Origin: Aurantiacibacter arachoides
GTDB taxonomy: Bacteria > Pseudomonadota > Alphaproteobacteria > Sphingomonadales > Sphingomonadaceae
Direction of reading: 5' to 3'
DNA length: 64,000 nucleotides
Assembly (NCBI RefSeq): GCF_009827335.1
Contig: NZ_WTYH01000001.1
Coordinates: 2,046,001 to 2,110,000 of the forward strand
In this document: in pieces, positions 54,373 through 63,835 of the stretch
Layout: the number at the start of each line of letters is the position of its first letter
Position numbering within the stretch: position 1 is the first letter of the stretch
Notes under the pieces: generated by a model
Seen by the model: only the letters and a program-made list of their open reading frames with translations
Databases searched by the model: none
Told to the model about the DNA's origin: nothing
Position numbers and translations under genes: made by a program

Positions 54373-56412
54373 ATGATCATGCTGCGCGCCGCCCTGCTCG
54401 CCTCGGCCCTTGCCCTGCCCTTTACCTCCGCAATCGCCAGAGACCTCACGCCCGAGGATATAGCCCGCATCGAGACGACCGGCGCCGTTGCCGTTTCACC
54501 GGATGGCACGCGCATCGCCTACACCCGGGTGCACTATCCCGATGTCACGACAGGTGAGGACAATTCCGGCGCGCAGCAGCAGCTGTTCCTGGCCGACGCA
54601 GCGATGCAGGCGCGCGCCTTCCTGCCCGAAGACATGAACGTGTCCACGATCGGCTTCACCCCTGACGGGCGCACGATCACCTTCCTGTGGACGGGCGATG
54701 ATGGCGACCGCGCGCTGTGGGGCATTCCGGTCGACGGCGGGTCGCATCGCAAGATCGCCGGCGTCGCCGATGCGCGCGTTTCCGCCTATGCCTTTTCACC
54801 CGATGGCGCGCAGGTCTACATGCTTGCCTCCGCCGCGCCGGACGAGACGCGCGACGAAGAGGCCGGTGCCGGCTTTACCAGCGTAGTCTACGAGGAGGAG
54901 CAGCAGCTCAACCGCGTCTTCGTGGCCAATGTGGGAAGCGAAGTGGACGCCGACCCGGTGGCCGTGACGGTGCCCGGCTATGTCGACAGCTTCACGGTCG
55001 CACCCGGCGGCGACTGGGCGCTGATCACCAGCGCGCCCTCCCCGCTGGTGGACGACGGCTATACGTCGAAGCGGGCCAACATCCTGAACCTTGCCACCGG
55101 CAGCGTGCTGGCGGTGGCAACGCCGGGCAAGATCGGCGATGTCGAGATCTCCCCCGACGGTCGGCAGCTCTCGCTGGTGGCGGGCACCGATATCAACGAT
55201 CCGGCACCGACGACGCTCTACCTCGTCGACACGGCCACCGGCGCGATGCGCGCGCTGAACGAGGGCGCTGCCGAGGCGGCGGGCGATACCGAGTGGATGG
55301 CCGACGGCCGCCTTGCCACGATCATCGACGTGGGCGTGCAGACCCGGCTGCGGTTCTATTCCGCCGAAGGTCAGATGCTGGAAGAGGTCGATCCCGGCGA
55401 ACTGATTCTCGCCAGCCTGGAGCAGGGCGGCAACCGCCTGACGGTAGAGGCCAACGCGCCCACCTTCCCCAACGAGCTGTTCCTCTATTCGCGTGGCGGC
55501 ACCTTCGAGCGGTGGACCGATCACAACCCCTGGCTCAGCGAAATCGATTTTGGCGAGCAGCGCGCCTGGACCTACACCGCGCGCGACGGGACCGAGATCG
55601 AAGGCGTGCTGATCGAGCCGGTGGGCGGCGTTCCCGCCGGCGGCGCGCCGCTGATCCTGAACGTCCACGGCGGACCCGAGGCGCACGACAGCAACGGCTG
55701 GTCGACCAATTACTCCAGCCCCGGCCATGTCGCTGCTGGGGAAGGCTACGCGGTGTTCCGCCCCAACTATCGCGGCTCCACCGCCTATGGCAGCGCCTTT
55801 TCGCGCCAGCACCAGGGCGATGCGGCCGGCGTGGAGTTCGACGACCTGGTCGATGCCAAGCGCGCGCTGGTCGCCGCCGGCATTGCCGACGCCGATCGGG
55901 TTGGCGTGACCGGCGGCAGCTACGGCGGCTATGCCACGGCCTGGAGCGCCACCCGCTATTCCGAAGAATTTGCAGCAGGCGTGATGTTCGTGGGCATTTC
56001 CAACATCCTGTCGAAGTGGGGCACCACGGACATTCCGGGCGAGGAATACAACGTTCACGCCCGCCGTTACGTGTGGGACGAGTACGAGCAGACCCTGCAG
56101 CGCAGCCCGATCTACTGGGCCGACCAGGCGGAAACGCCGCTGCTCATCATGCACGGCGCAAACGATCCGCGCGTCAGCCCGACGCAGAGCTACGAGCTTT
56201 ATCGCCACATCAAGGTGCGCAAGCCCGAAACCCCGGTGCGGCTGGTGCTTTATCCGGGCGAAGGCCACGGCAACGCCCAGGCCGCCGCGCGCTACGACTA
56301 CAACCTGCGCATGATGGAATGGTTCGACACCTACCTGATGACCGGCGATCGCGACGCCGCCATGCCCGGCCCGCGCCCCGATCTGGGGCTTGGCGAAAGC
56401 GAAGAGGGCTGA
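54373..56412 (+). CDS. S9 family (prolyl oligopeptidase type) peptidase, secreted
   Basis: 679 residues with a signal peptide (MIMLRAALLASALALPFTSA). A WD40-like propeller (VAVSPDGTRIAYTRVHYPDV, FTPDGRTITFLWTGDDGDRA, AFSPDGAQVYMLASAAPDET) precedes the hydrolase domain: LILNVHGGPEAHDSNGW, VTGGSYGGYATAWSATRYSE with Ser516, LIMHGANDPRVSPTQSYELY with the Asp, YPGEGHGNAQAAARYDYNLR with the His. It cleaves oligopeptides in the periplasm, likely releasing dipeptides. A long perfect hairpin terminates it. Confidence 0.95.
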   Translation: MIMLRAALLASALALPFTSAIARDLTPEDIARIETTGAVAVSPDGTRIAYTRVHYPDVTTGEDNSGAQQQLFLADAAMQARAFLPEDMNVSTIGFTPDGRTITFLWTGDDGDRALWGIPVDGGSHRKIAGVADARVSAYAFSPDGAQVYMLASAAPDETRDEEAGAGFTSVVYEEEQQLNRVFVANVGSEVDADPVAVTVPGYVDSFTVAPGGDWALITSAPSPLVDDGYTSKRANILNLATGSVLAVATPGKIGDVEISPDGRQLSLVAGTDINDPAPTTLYLVDTATGAMRALNEGAAEAAGDTEWMADGRLATIIDVGVQTRLRFYSAEGQMLEEVDPGELILASLEQGGNRLTVEANAPTFPNELFLYSRGGTFERWTDHNPWLSEIDFGEQRAWTYTARDGTEIEGVLIEPVGGVPAGGAPLILNVHGGPEAHDSNGWSTNYSSPGHVAAGEGYAVFRPNYRGSTAYGSAFSRQHQGDAAGVEFDDLVDAKRALVAAGIADADRVGVTGGSYGGYATAWSATRYSEEFAAGVMFVGISNILSKWGTTDIPGEEYNVHARRYVWDEYEQTLQRSPIYWADQAETPLLIMHGANDPRVSPTQSYELYRHIKVRKPETPVRLVLYPGEGHGNAQAAARYDYNLRMMEWFDTYLMTGDRDAAMPGPRPDLGLGESEEG

Positions 56413-56430
56413 ACCTCCGACGAGGAAACG

Positions 56431-56468
56431 AAAAAGGGGCGGCGAGTGTAGACTCGCCGCCCCTTTTT
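56431..56468. terminator. bidirectional intrinsic terminator
   Basis: AAAAAGGGGCGGCGAGT (56431-56447) pairs over 17 bases with ACTCGCCGCCCCTTTTT (56452-56468), loop GTAG. A/T runs on both sides end transcription from the S9 gene (plus) and from the MipA gene (minus). Confidence 0.9.
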
Positions 56469-56493
56469 CCTGAGCCGTGACGGTGGTTGCCGG

Positions 56494-57369
56494 TTAGAAC
56501 GTGTAGCCCACGCCCACCGCGCCCAGCCACTGGTCGTCGCTGCCGCGGATGCTGGTGAAGGGGGTATCCGCCGCATCGCCCAGAACGTGCGAATAGCCGC
56601 CGATCACGATCAGGCCGAGCCCGCCGTTGGCAAGGTCACCGTCTAGATCGAAGGCAAGCAGCAGGTTCGCGCCCACGCTGGTGAAGCCGCCGCCGCGCGG
56701 TTCGAACGCGGGCAATTGCTGGCCGGCCGGACCGGTGTAGGCGGCATTGTCGACGCGGAAGTAATAGTCCTGGAAGTCCTCGTCCGCCCATTCCGTCCCG
56801 ACCGACAGGCTGGCCGCCATCGCCTGGCTCAATGGCGTGAAATAGGTCACCGACGGTGCCACCGTCATGCCGTCGTGGGCGCCCGATACGTCGAATAGTA
56901 CGTCGGTCTTGAGCGAAAGGCTGTCGTAGGGGTTGAGCACGGCAGGAAAGCTGATGCCGGCGCTCGGTCCGACCTCGATCGCGGTGTCGAGTTCGCCGTA
57001 GAATTCGACGACGTCGTCCTTGATCTGGCCGGCGCGGTTGCCGCGGATGCGCGCCGCCACGCCGAGGTCGATGCCGGGGCCGCCAGGTTTATCCTGAATG
57101 AAATCGAGCGCGATGCCGCCAGCGCGCGGATTGATGTCGATGCCGCCGAGCGAGCCCTGCACGATCGGCAGCACGTTAAAAACGTAATCGTCCGACCCGG
57201 TGTAGGACGGGCTGTAGGCAGCCCCCACGCCGAGCGAGAGATAGTTGCCAGAAAAGACCGTTTCGCTGGGTTCGATGGGAACGTCGGCCACCTGATCCTG
57301 GGCAAAGGCCGGCGCCGCCAGAGCGATGGCCGAAAGGGCGGTCGCGGCCGCCAGTGTGCGAATGTGCAA
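56494..57369 (-). CDS. MipA/OmpV family outer-membrane protein
   Basis: 291 residues with signal MHIRTLAAATALSAIALAAP (AFAQ). Beta-barrel strands: NYLSLGVGAAYSPSYTGSDD, PRAGGIALDFIQDKPGGPGI, VAPSVTYFTPLSQAMAASLS and a C-terminal DQWLGAVGVGYTF. MipA/OmpV proteins are barrels linked to peptidoglycan hydrolase scaffolding or osmotic responses. An exact EcfG promoter lies 28 bases upstream of the start. Confidence 0.93.
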   Translation of the reverse strand: MHIRTLAAATALSAIALAAPAFAQDQVADVPIEPSETVFSGNYLSLGVGAAYSPSYTGSDDYVFNVLPIVQGSLGGIDINPRAGGIALDFIQDKPGGPGIDLGVAARIRGNRAGQIKDDVVEFYGELDTAIEVGPSAGISFPAVLNPYDSLSLKTDVLFDVSGAHDGMTVAPSVTYFTPLSQAMAASLSVGTEWADEDFQDYYFRVDNAAYTGPAGQQLPAFEPRGGGFTSVGANLLLAFDLDGDLANGGLGLIVIGGYSHVLGDAADTPFTSIRGSDDQWLGAVGVGYTF

Positions 57370-57397
57370 GTTGTGTGCTCCCTGTTCTTTGCCGCTG

Positions 57398-57423
57398 AAC
57401 GACCTGAACGCCTTCCCGGTTCC
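57398..57423 (-). promoter_or_regulatory. EcfG-type stress promoter (GGAAC-17-CGTT)
   Basis: On the minus strand GGAAC (57423-57419), 17 bases, CGTT (57401-57398), 28 bases before the MipA ATG at 57369. Exact consensus and correct orientation. Confidence 0.7.
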
Positions 57424-57438
57424 GCGTTGCTGATGCGA

Positions 57439-58035
57439 TCACAATGCGCCGCCCGACGCCTGCCAATCGCGAATGGCGTCGACGGGATAGGCAAGCATGA
57501 TGACGTTGAGTGTCAGGTTGTCCCGAATGGCCCACAGCGCCAGCAGTTCCAGGCCGAGACCAAGCGCCACGCTGGCCCACCACGGCAGGCGCACGGCGAC
57601 GAGGAAACCCAGCACCATCCAGCCGATATCCGCCGCCGAATTGACGATGGAATCGCCGCTGTAGCCGAAGGCGGCGGTGGCTTCGCGGTAGCGGTCGATC
57701 ACCGTGGGGGTGTTTTCGGATATCTCCCACAGGCTTTCCACCAGCACCGCGATGGGCATCGCCCAACGCTGGGGCGCTCCGCCGAACAATCGCCAGCGCT
57801 GCCACAGCAGCCAGGCGATACCGGCCATGATGAGGCCATGAGTGAAATGGCTGGGCGCGTACCAGTCGGCGATGTGCTGGCTGTTGCCGGCGCTCTGCAC
57901 CTGCCCGTGCCACAGTTCGATGGTGCCGCAGGTACAGATCGGCGGACGGCCCATGGCAAACAGCACCGCGACCGCGATGAGCGCGACAACGATGCTGGCC
58001 AGCCACGCGCGATGATGGGGAAGCAGGCGCTCCAT
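57439..58035 (-). CDS. DUF2585 (UPF0314) membrane protein
   Basis: 198 residues from MERLLPHHRAWLASIVVALI; the frame extends upstream but without family likeness. About five helices and the motifs MGRPPICTCGTIELWHGQVQ, SQHIADWYAPSHFTHGLIMA, AVLVESLWEISENTPTVIDR, AFGYSGDSIVNSAADIGWMV. This is the DUF2585 family of alphaproteobacteria, possibly an integral-membrane hydrolase (His/Glu/Asp-rich), role unknown. Confidence 0.92.
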   Translation of the reverse strand: MERLLPHHRAWLASIVVALIAVAVLFAMGRPPICTCGTIELWHGQVQSAGNSQHIADWYAPSHFTHGLIMAGIAWLLWQRWRLFGGAPQRWAMPIAVLVESLWEISENTPTVIDRYREATAAFGYSGDSIVNSAADIGWMVLGFLVAVRLPWWASVALGLGLELLALWAIRDNLTLNVIMLAYPVDAIRDWQASGGAL

Positions 58036-58120
58036 GGGCTCGCATGATGGCCCGGGCAGCGCGCAAGGCAAGTGATGCGCGTGGATTGTCACCCGGCACG
58101 AAGCGTGCGACGACCGGGCC

Positions 58121-58843
58121 ATGCAATATGCCGTCGCGTTCGCGCTGCTCTGCGCGCTCACCTTCATCGCCCCTTGCGCACCCGCCGCCGCGCAGCAGGT
58201 CTCACCAGCGGCAGAGGCGGACGCTTACGGCGCGCTGTACGATACCATTGCCGGCGATCCGGGGGATGTCGGGGCGCAAAGCGCAGCGGCGGTCACGGCC
58301 AGGATGATCGTGCGTTCCGACGATACCGTGGCGACGCTTGCGGGTCTGGAACCGCGTCTGGAGCAGGCCTTGGGACAGGCCATGCTGCCCACCTTCATCG
58401 CGCACATGGGTCGCCTTCGAGACCTGTACCGACCGCGCTACATCGCGCTTTTCGCAGCCGAACTATCGACCAAGCGGGCGGGCGAGATCGTCGCGATTCT
58501 CTCCACGCCGGAGGGACAACGCATCATCCGCGGCGCTCGCACGAACATCATGGAGGGCGTATCGGCCGATCGTCTGATGGCAGACAGGCCGCTGACCGTG
58601 GACGAAACCGACGCCATCATGGCCGCGCAGCAGCGCAGCGTGGTGGCGCAAACCGATCGCGCGGATCTGCTGGCCTTTCAACGCATGGCGGCGGCCAATC
58701 CGGCCGTCTTCGCGGATTTCGATCGGTTTCGCGATGTGATGATACCCCTGCGCACGGAAATGGACAACGAACCCCTTGCAGCCGAGCACGAGGCGCAGCT
58801 TGCCGCCGCGATCGAAAAGGTGTTCGCGACCCTGTTCGAATGA
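58121..58843 (+). CDS. exported protein of unknown function (DUF2059-like)
   Basis: 240 residues with a signal peptide (MQYAVAFALLCALTFIAPCA then PAAAQ). Helical mature domain: LGQAMLPTFIAHMGRLRDLY, RPRYIALFAAELSTKRAGEI, VAILSTPEGQRIIRGARTNI. The 'YxxLxTxEGQ' helix resembles DUF2059 domains. It precedes the carotenoid operon by 56 bases but need not be part of it. Confidence 0.7.
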   Translation: MQYAVAFALLCALTFIAPCAPAAAQQVSPAAEADAYGALYDTIAGDPGDVGAQSAAAVTARMIVRSDDTVATLAGLEPRLEQALGQAMLPTFIAHMGRLRDLYRPRYIALFAAELSTKRAGEIVAILSTPEGQRIIRGARTNIMEGVSADRLMADRPLTVDETDAIMAAQQRSVVAQTDRADLLAFQRMAAANPAVFADFDRFRDVMIPLRTEMDNEPLAAEHEAQLAAAIEKVFATLFE

Positions 58844-58899
58844 CACGGCCTTTCGCCTGCGATTGCGCGTCTGCCGCAATCCGCTAAGGCAGCGGCACA

Positions 58900-60114
58900 A
58901 TGAGCGAACACGGTTGTGATATCGCCATCGTCGGCGGCGGGCTTTCGGGCGGGCTGATCGCGCTGGCCCTGGCCCGACACCGGCCCGACCTCGTGGTTCG
59001 ATTGATCGAGGCGGGGCCGCAGGCGGGTGGCAATCATCGCTGGAGCTGGTTTGCGAGCGACCTTTCTGCGGATGGTGAGGCGTTGCTGAAGGGTTTTCGC
59101 AAGGCCCACTGGGATGCCGGCTACGACGTGCGCTTTCCCGGCCGGGAACGCACCCTGCAAACCCCCTACCGTTCGCTTTCCAGCAGCGATTTCGCCGCTG
59201 CTCTCCAGCGCGATCTCGCACCCGGCACCGTGCTGACCGGACAGGAAGTTTCCGCCCTCGCTGCCGACGGGGTGACCCTGCGCGACGGATCACGCATTAA
59301 CGCGCGCACGGTGATCGATGCGCGCGGCTTTGCCACCACGGGCCACCTGACAGGTGGCTGGCAGGTGTTCATGGGCCGCCATGTGCGGACCCCCGAACCG
59401 CACGGCATCGACCGCCCCGTCATCATGGACGCGACCGTCGACCAGGTCGCGCCCTCGGGCAACGGCGGGGCCTACCGCTTCGTCTACGTCCTGCCGCTGG
59501 GCGCGCACGAGGTCTTCGTGGAAGACACCTATTACGCCGACAGCCCCATGCTCGATCGCAGCGCGCTCTCGGGCCGGATCGACCAATACCTGCGCGCACA
59601 CGGGCTGGAGGGCGAAATCCTCGGCTTCGAGACCGGCGTGCTTCCCGTCATCACCGGTGGCGATTTTGCGGGGTTCCAGCGCGCGCAGGCCGTGGCCGGC
59701 GTGGCGGTGGTGGGCGCGCGCGGCGGCTTCGTCCACCCGCTGACCAGCTATACCCTGCCCTTTGCCGTGGAAACCGCGCTGGCAGTGGCGCGGGAGGCCG
59801 ATCTGCCCGGCGAACTGCTTGCCGCGCGGCTGGAAGCATTGAGCCGCCGCCACTGGAGCAGGACCGCCTTCTACCGCCTTTTGGGGCGCATGCTGTTCGG
59901 CGCCGCGCGCCCGCAGGAACGTTACCGTATCTTCGCGCGCTTCTATGGTCTCGGCGCCCCGCTGATAGAGCGTTTCTACGCCGCCCGTTCGACCTTGGCG
60001 GACAAGCTGCGCGTCCTGAGCGGCAGACCGCCCGTTCCCATCATGCGCGCACTCGCCGCGCTCGCCACGACCCCGCCCCGATTGCTCGCCCCCCATCGCA
60101 AGGACATTTCATGA
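58900..60114 (+). CDS. crtY: lycopene beta-cyclase
   Basis: 404 residues, FAD-binding CrtY: CDIAIVGGGLSGGLIALALA, GPQAGGNHRWSWFASDLSAD, RVIDARG-type TVIDARGFATTGHLTGGWQV, GRHVRTPEPHGIDRPVIMDA, YRFVYVLPLGAHEVFVEDTY, GARGGFVHPLTSYTLPFAVE. It forms the beta-ionone rings of beta-carotene from lycopene. Its end overlaps crtI by 4 bases (ATGA). Confidence 0.96.
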   Translation: MSEHGCDIAIVGGGLSGGLIALALARHRPDLVVRLIEAGPQAGGNHRWSWFASDLSADGEALLKGFRKAHWDAGYDVRFPGRERTLQTPYRSLSSSDFAAALQRDLAPGTVLTGQEVSALAADGVTLRDGSRINARTVIDARGFATTGHLTGGWQVFMGRHVRTPEPHGIDRPVIMDATVDQVAPSGNGGAYRFVYVLPLGAHEVFVEDTYYADSPMLDRSALSGRIDQYLRAHGLEGEILGFETGVLPVITGGDFAGFQRAQAVAGVAVVGARGGFVHPLTSYTLPFAVETALAVAREADLPGELLAARLEALSRRHWSRTAFYRLLGRMLFGAARPQERYRIFARFYGLGAPLIERFYAARSTLADKLRVLSGRPPVPIMRALAALATTPPRLLAPHRKDIS

Positions 60115-61607
60115 CTACTCCAGAAGGCAGAACGGCCTGCGTCATCGGCGCCGGTTTCGGCGGCCTCGCGCTCGCCATCAGGCTGCAGAGCGCCGGCATT
60201 GCCACGACCGTGGTGGAAGGCCGGGACAAGCCCGGCGGGCGCGCCTATTTCTGGCAGAAGGACGGCTTCACCTTTGATGCCGGGCCGACCGTGGTGACCG
60301 ATCCCGATTGCCTGCGCGAGCTGTGGGCCATCAGCGGGCATGACATGAACGAGGACCTGGAACTGATGCCGGTCATGCCGTTCTACCGGCTGAACTGGCC
60401 CGATGGCACCAACTTCGACTATTCCAACGACGAAGAAAGCCTGAGCAAGGAAATCCTCAAGCTGCAGCCGGGCGACCTTGCCGGCTATTACGAGTTCCTG
60501 AAGTATTCCGAAGCGGTCTGGCGCGAAGGCTACGTGAAGCTCGGCACCGTGCCCTTTCTCGACTTCAAGTCGATGATCAAGGCTGCCCCGGCCCTCGCCA
60601 AGAACCAGGCCTGGCGCAGCGTCTATTCGATCGTGTCGAAGTATATTGAGAACGAGAAGCTGCGCGAGGCGCTGTCCTTCCACACCCTGCTGGTCGGCGG
60701 CAACCCGATGAAGACCAGCAGCATCTACGCCCTCATCCACAAGCTGGAAAAGGACGGCGGCGTATGGTGGACCAGGGGCGGCACCAATCGCCTGATTGCC
60801 GGCATGGTCCGCCATTTCGAGCGGCTGGGCGGCTCGATCCGCCTGGGTGACGAGGTGGCAAAGGTGGAGGTGACCGGCGACCGCGTCACCGGCGTCACCA
60901 CCAAGGCCGGCTGGCACGGCGATTTCGATGCGGTCGCCAGCAACGCCGACATCGTCCATTCCTACAAGGAACTGCTGGGGGATACCTACCGCGGCAAGAC
61001 CTACGGCAAGGCCCTGGCGAAGAAGAGTTTCTCGCCCAGCCTGTTCGTGGTCCACTTCGGGCTGGAAGGCACCTGGCCTGGCATCCCGCACCACATGATC
61101 CTGTTCGGCCCGCGCTACAAGGGTCTGCTGGAGGACATCTACGACCACGGCATCCTGCCCGCCGATTTCTCGATCTACCTGCACCATCCCACCGTCACCG
61201 ACCCCAGCATGGCGCCGGACGGCAAGAGCACGTTCTACGCCCTCGTGCCGGTCTCGCACCTCGGCAAGATGCCGGTCGACTGGGACACCGTCGGTCCGCT
61301 GCTGGAGAAGCGCGTCCTTGACGAGATCGGCCGCCGCCTGATCCCCGACATCCACGACCGCATCGTCAGCAAGTTCAGCTACTCCCCGCTCGATTTCGCC
61401 GTGGATCTGAATGCCCACGTGGGCAGCGCGTTCAGCCTCGAACCTGTCCTGACTCAGAGCGCCTGGTTCCGCGGCCACAACCGCGACGACAAGATCGGCA
61501 ATTTCTACCTCGTCGGCGCGGGCACGCATCCAGGCGCCGGTATTCCCGGCGTGGTCGGGAGCGCCAAGGCGACGGCGGGCCTGATGATCGAGGATCTGAG
61601 CGCATGA
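60111..61607 (+). CDS. crtI: phytoene desaturase
   Basis: 498 residues. N-terminal dinucleotide fold CVIGAGFGGLALAIRLQSAG, then DKPGGRAYFWQKDGFTFDAG, TVVTDPDCLRELWAISGHDM, HTLLVGGNPMKTSSIYALIH, and the C-terminal VGAGTHPGAGIPGVVGSAKA. It desaturates phytoene to lycopene in four steps. 4-base overlaps with crtY and LOG. Confidence 0.97.
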   Translation: MTTPEGRTACVIGAGFGGLALAIRLQSAGIATTVVEGRDKPGGRAYFWQKDGFTFDAGPTVVTDPDCLRELWAISGHDMNEDLELMPVMPFYRLNWPDGTNFDYSNDEESLSKEILKLQPGDLAGYYEFLKYSEAVWREGYVKLGTVPFLDFKSMIKAAPALAKNQAWRSVYSIVSKYIENEKLREALSFHTLLVGGNPMKTSSIYALIHKLEKDGGVWWTRGGTNRLIAGMVRHFERLGGSIRLGDEVAKVEVTGDRVTGVTTKAGWHGDFDAVASNADIVHSYKELLGDTYRGKTYGKALAKKSFSPSLFVVHFGLEGTWPGIPHHMILFGPRYKGLLEDIYDHGILPADFSIYLHHPTVTDPSMAPDGKSTFYALVPVSHLGKMPVDWDTVGPLLEKRVLDEIGRRLIPDIHDRIVSKFSYSPLDFAVDLNAHVGSAFSLEPVLTQSAWFRGHNRDDKIGNFYLVGAGTHPGAGIPGVVGSAKATAGLMIEDLSA

Positions 61608-62185
61608 ACCGCCTCGCCGTCTATTGCGGTTCCGCCTCGCCCGCCGATCCGCGTTATATCGACCTTGCGCGCGAGGTCGGGCGGACGCTGGCGCAGCGCG
61701 GCATCGGCGTGGTCTATGGCGGCGGCAAGGCCGGGCTGATGGGCGCGCTCGCCACGGCGGCGCTGGAGGCTGGCGGCGAGGTGATCGGGGTGATCCCGCA
61801 GGCACTGGTCGACATGGAGGTCGCCAATCGCGACTGCACCGAGTTGCACGTGGTGCAGACCATGCACCAGCGAAAGCAGGCCTTTACCGACCTTGCGGAC
61901 GGGTTCGTCACCCTGCCCGGCGGCGTCGGCACGCTCGACGAATTGTGGGAGGCGATCAGCTGGGCGCAGCTGGGCTACCATGCCAAACCGGTCGGCCTGC
62001 TCAATGCGCTGGGATACTATGACGGGCTTGTGGCGTTCAACCGGCATATGGCCGACGTCGGCTTTGTCAGGGAAGCGCACCGCGGCATCATGATCGTGGG
62101 CGAAACGATCGAGGAACTGCTCGCCAAAATGGCCGACTTTCAGCCCGTTTCCACCATTGTGCAGATGCGCGTGGAGGATCTGTGA
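61604..62185 (+). CDS. LOG family protein (lysine decarboxylase-like nucleoside phosphoribohydrolase)
   Basis: 193 residues. The LOG signature PGGVGTLDELWEAISWAQLG (PGGxGTxxE) and the N-terminal LAVYCGSASPADPRYIDLAR, GIGVVYGGGKAGLMGALATA. Members cleave cytokinin riboside 5'-monophosphates or, in bacteria, nucleoside monophosphates such as AMP. It is overlapped by crtI and crtB, so it is translated with them, although no carotenoid step needs it. Confidence 0.95.
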   Translation: MNRLAVYCGSASPADPRYIDLAREVGRTLAQRGIGVVYGGGKAGLMGALATAALEAGGEVIGVIPQALVDMEVANRDCTELHVVQTMHQRKQAFTDLADGFVTLPGGVGTLDELWEAISWAQLGYHAKPVGLLNALGYYDGLVAFNRHMADVGFVREAHRGIMIVGETIEELLAKMADFQPVSTIVQMRVEDL

Positions 62186-63324
62186 ACCCTCCACCCAGAG
62201 CAGGCCGGATAGCCAGGCGAGAGGCGCGGCAACTGGGCCTGACCCGCGTGCGCCCGCGTCCGCTCGTTGCCAGCCACGTGGTCAAGTCCACCCCGCGCCA
62301 GATGGGCGGGGGGCGCGAGCGCAAGGCGCTGGTGAAGCGTGCGCACGAAAGCATCGCCAAGGGCAGCAAGAGCTTCGCCGTCGCCAGCTGGCTGTTCGAC
62401 AAGGATACGCGCGATCGCAGCCACCTGCTTTACGCCTGGTGCCGCCGTTGCGACGATATTGCCGACGGCCAGGATTATGGCGGAACGCTCAAGCTCGACG
62501 AATCCAGCGCGCAGGACCGGGTCGCCGCGATCCGCATCCTCACGCACCGGGCTCTTGAGGGCCAGCCGACCGCCGACATCGCTTTCGATGCGCTGGGCCA
62601 GGTGGCGAGCGAAACCGGCATAACGCGGGAGATGGCCGACGACGTCATCGACGGTTTCGCGCTGGACGCGCAAGGCTGGCGTCCGCGCTCCGAAGGCGAT
62701 CTCATGCGCTATTGCTACCACGTCGCGGGCGCGGTGGGCGTGATGATGGCCCGGGTGATGGGCGTGCCCGCCGATGCCAGCGAAACGCTCGACCGCGCCT
62801 GCGACCTCGGCCTCGCCTTCCAGCTCAACAACATCGCCCGCGACGTATCCGAGGACGATGCCGCCGGGCGCTGCTACATTCCCGAGGAATGGCTGGCGGA
62901 ATACGACATTCCGCCGGGCCAGCACATGAAACCGCAGTATCGCCGGCAACTGGTCAAGATCGTCCAGCGCATGGTCAAAATGGCCCAGCAGCACGAGGCG
63001 GCGGCGCGCGCTGGCGCGGCGCACCTCAAGTTTCGCCAGCGCTGGGCGGTGCTCGCGGCGGCCAACATCTATGGCGCCATCGGGCAGGAGGTCGTCAGTC
63101 AGGCGGAACTGGCATGGGATCATCGCATCCATACCAGCACGCTCGAAAAGCTCGGCCACGTTACCGCCGCTTTCAAGGAAGCGATTGCTGGATCGTGGGA
63201 GCCGCAGGAGATGCCAACGTGGACGCGCGGCACGCTGATGGTCATGGCACGCATGGCGCAGCCCGTCGCCGATATCCCGCACACCCCCTTGCGCGACGAG
63301 GATGTCCGCCGCAAGGAAGACTGA
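62182..63324 (+). CDS. crtB: phytoene synthase
   Basis: 380 residues from GTG (GTGA overlap with LOG); an ATG at 62302 would give the more usual 340, but the overlap pattern of this operon favours the GTG. SHLLYAWCRRCDDIADGQDY (first DxxxD), VRGVMMARV-like GAVGVMMARVMGVPADASET, GLAFQLNNIARDVSEDDAAG (second DxxxD), RCYIPEEWLAEYDIPPGQHM. It condenses two GGPP to phytoene, the first committed carotenoid step. Confidence 0.95.
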   Translation: MNPPPRAGRIARREARQLGLTRVRPRPLVASHVVKSTPRQMGGGRERKALVKRAHESIAKGSKSFAVASWLFDKDTRDRSHLLYAWCRRCDDIADGQDYGGTLKLDESSAQDRVAAIRILTHRALEGQPTADIAFDALGQVASETGITREMADDVIDGFALDAQGWRPRSEGDLMRYCYHVAGAVGVMMARVMGVPADASETLDRACDLGLAFQLNNIARDVSEDDAAGRCYIPEEWLAEYDIPPGQHMKPQYRRQLVKIVQRMVKMAQQHEAAARAGAAHLKFRQRWAVLAAANIYGAIGQEVVSQAELAWDHRIHTSTLEKLGHVTAAFKEAIAGSWEPQEMPTWTRGTLMVMARMAQPVADIPHTPLRDEDVRRKED

Positions 63325-63352
63325 GGCTTCGGCCTTGCGGAGAGGAAAGCTG

Positions 63353-63835
63353 ATGCGAACGATTGCTCTGGCGGCGCTGCTGGCGCTGGCCCTGCCGACC
63401 GGCGTTCATGCGCAGACTGCGGCGGGCGACCGGTCCGGAACTGACAGGGCTGCCGTGATGGCCGTGGTCGATGGTTTCACCGATGGCCTCGCCGCCAAGG
63501 ATGCCGAGGCGATGACCGCGCTGATGACCGAAGACGCCTATCTCGCCTTCGTGCAGGAGCTTGACGGCGAAGACCGCGTGCAGTCCATGCCGCTCGCCAC
63601 CGCCGCGCAAGGCCTCGCCAACGTGCCGATGGACATTGCCGAACCGCTGGGCGAGGCGACCGTGCTGATCGACGGCCCGGTGGCCATGGTCTGGGCGCCC
63701 TACGATTTCCTGGTCGAAGGCGCACGCAGCCATTGCGGTATCGACGTCTTCACCCTGATCCGCGCCGACGGTGCGTGGAAGATCGCCACCATCACCTACA
63801 GCCACGTCGCAGAAGGCTGCCCCGACCTGTCATGA
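63353..63835 (+). CDS. exported NTF2-like protein
   Basis: 160 residues from the ATG after GAGAGGAAAG; a longer upstream reading spoils the signal. Signal [20 protein letters not shown], then [77 protein letters not shown]: the SnoaL/NTF2 alpha+beta cone. Activity unknown. It follows crtB after 28 bases and overlaps the next gene by 4, linking the carotenoid operon to a carboxylase. Confidence 0.85.
   Translation: MRTIALAALLALALPTGVHAQTAAGDRSGTDRAAVMAVVDGFTDGLAAKDAEAMTALMTEDAYLAFVQELDGEDRVQSMPLATAAQGLANVPMDIAEPLGEATVLIDGPVAMVWAPYDFLVEGARSHCGIDVFTLIRADGAWKIATITYSHVAEGCPDLS

Noticed and set aside
54796..56268. 490-residue open frame antisense to the S9 peptidase
   Set aside because: Shadow of the peptidase gene; no family-like motifs.
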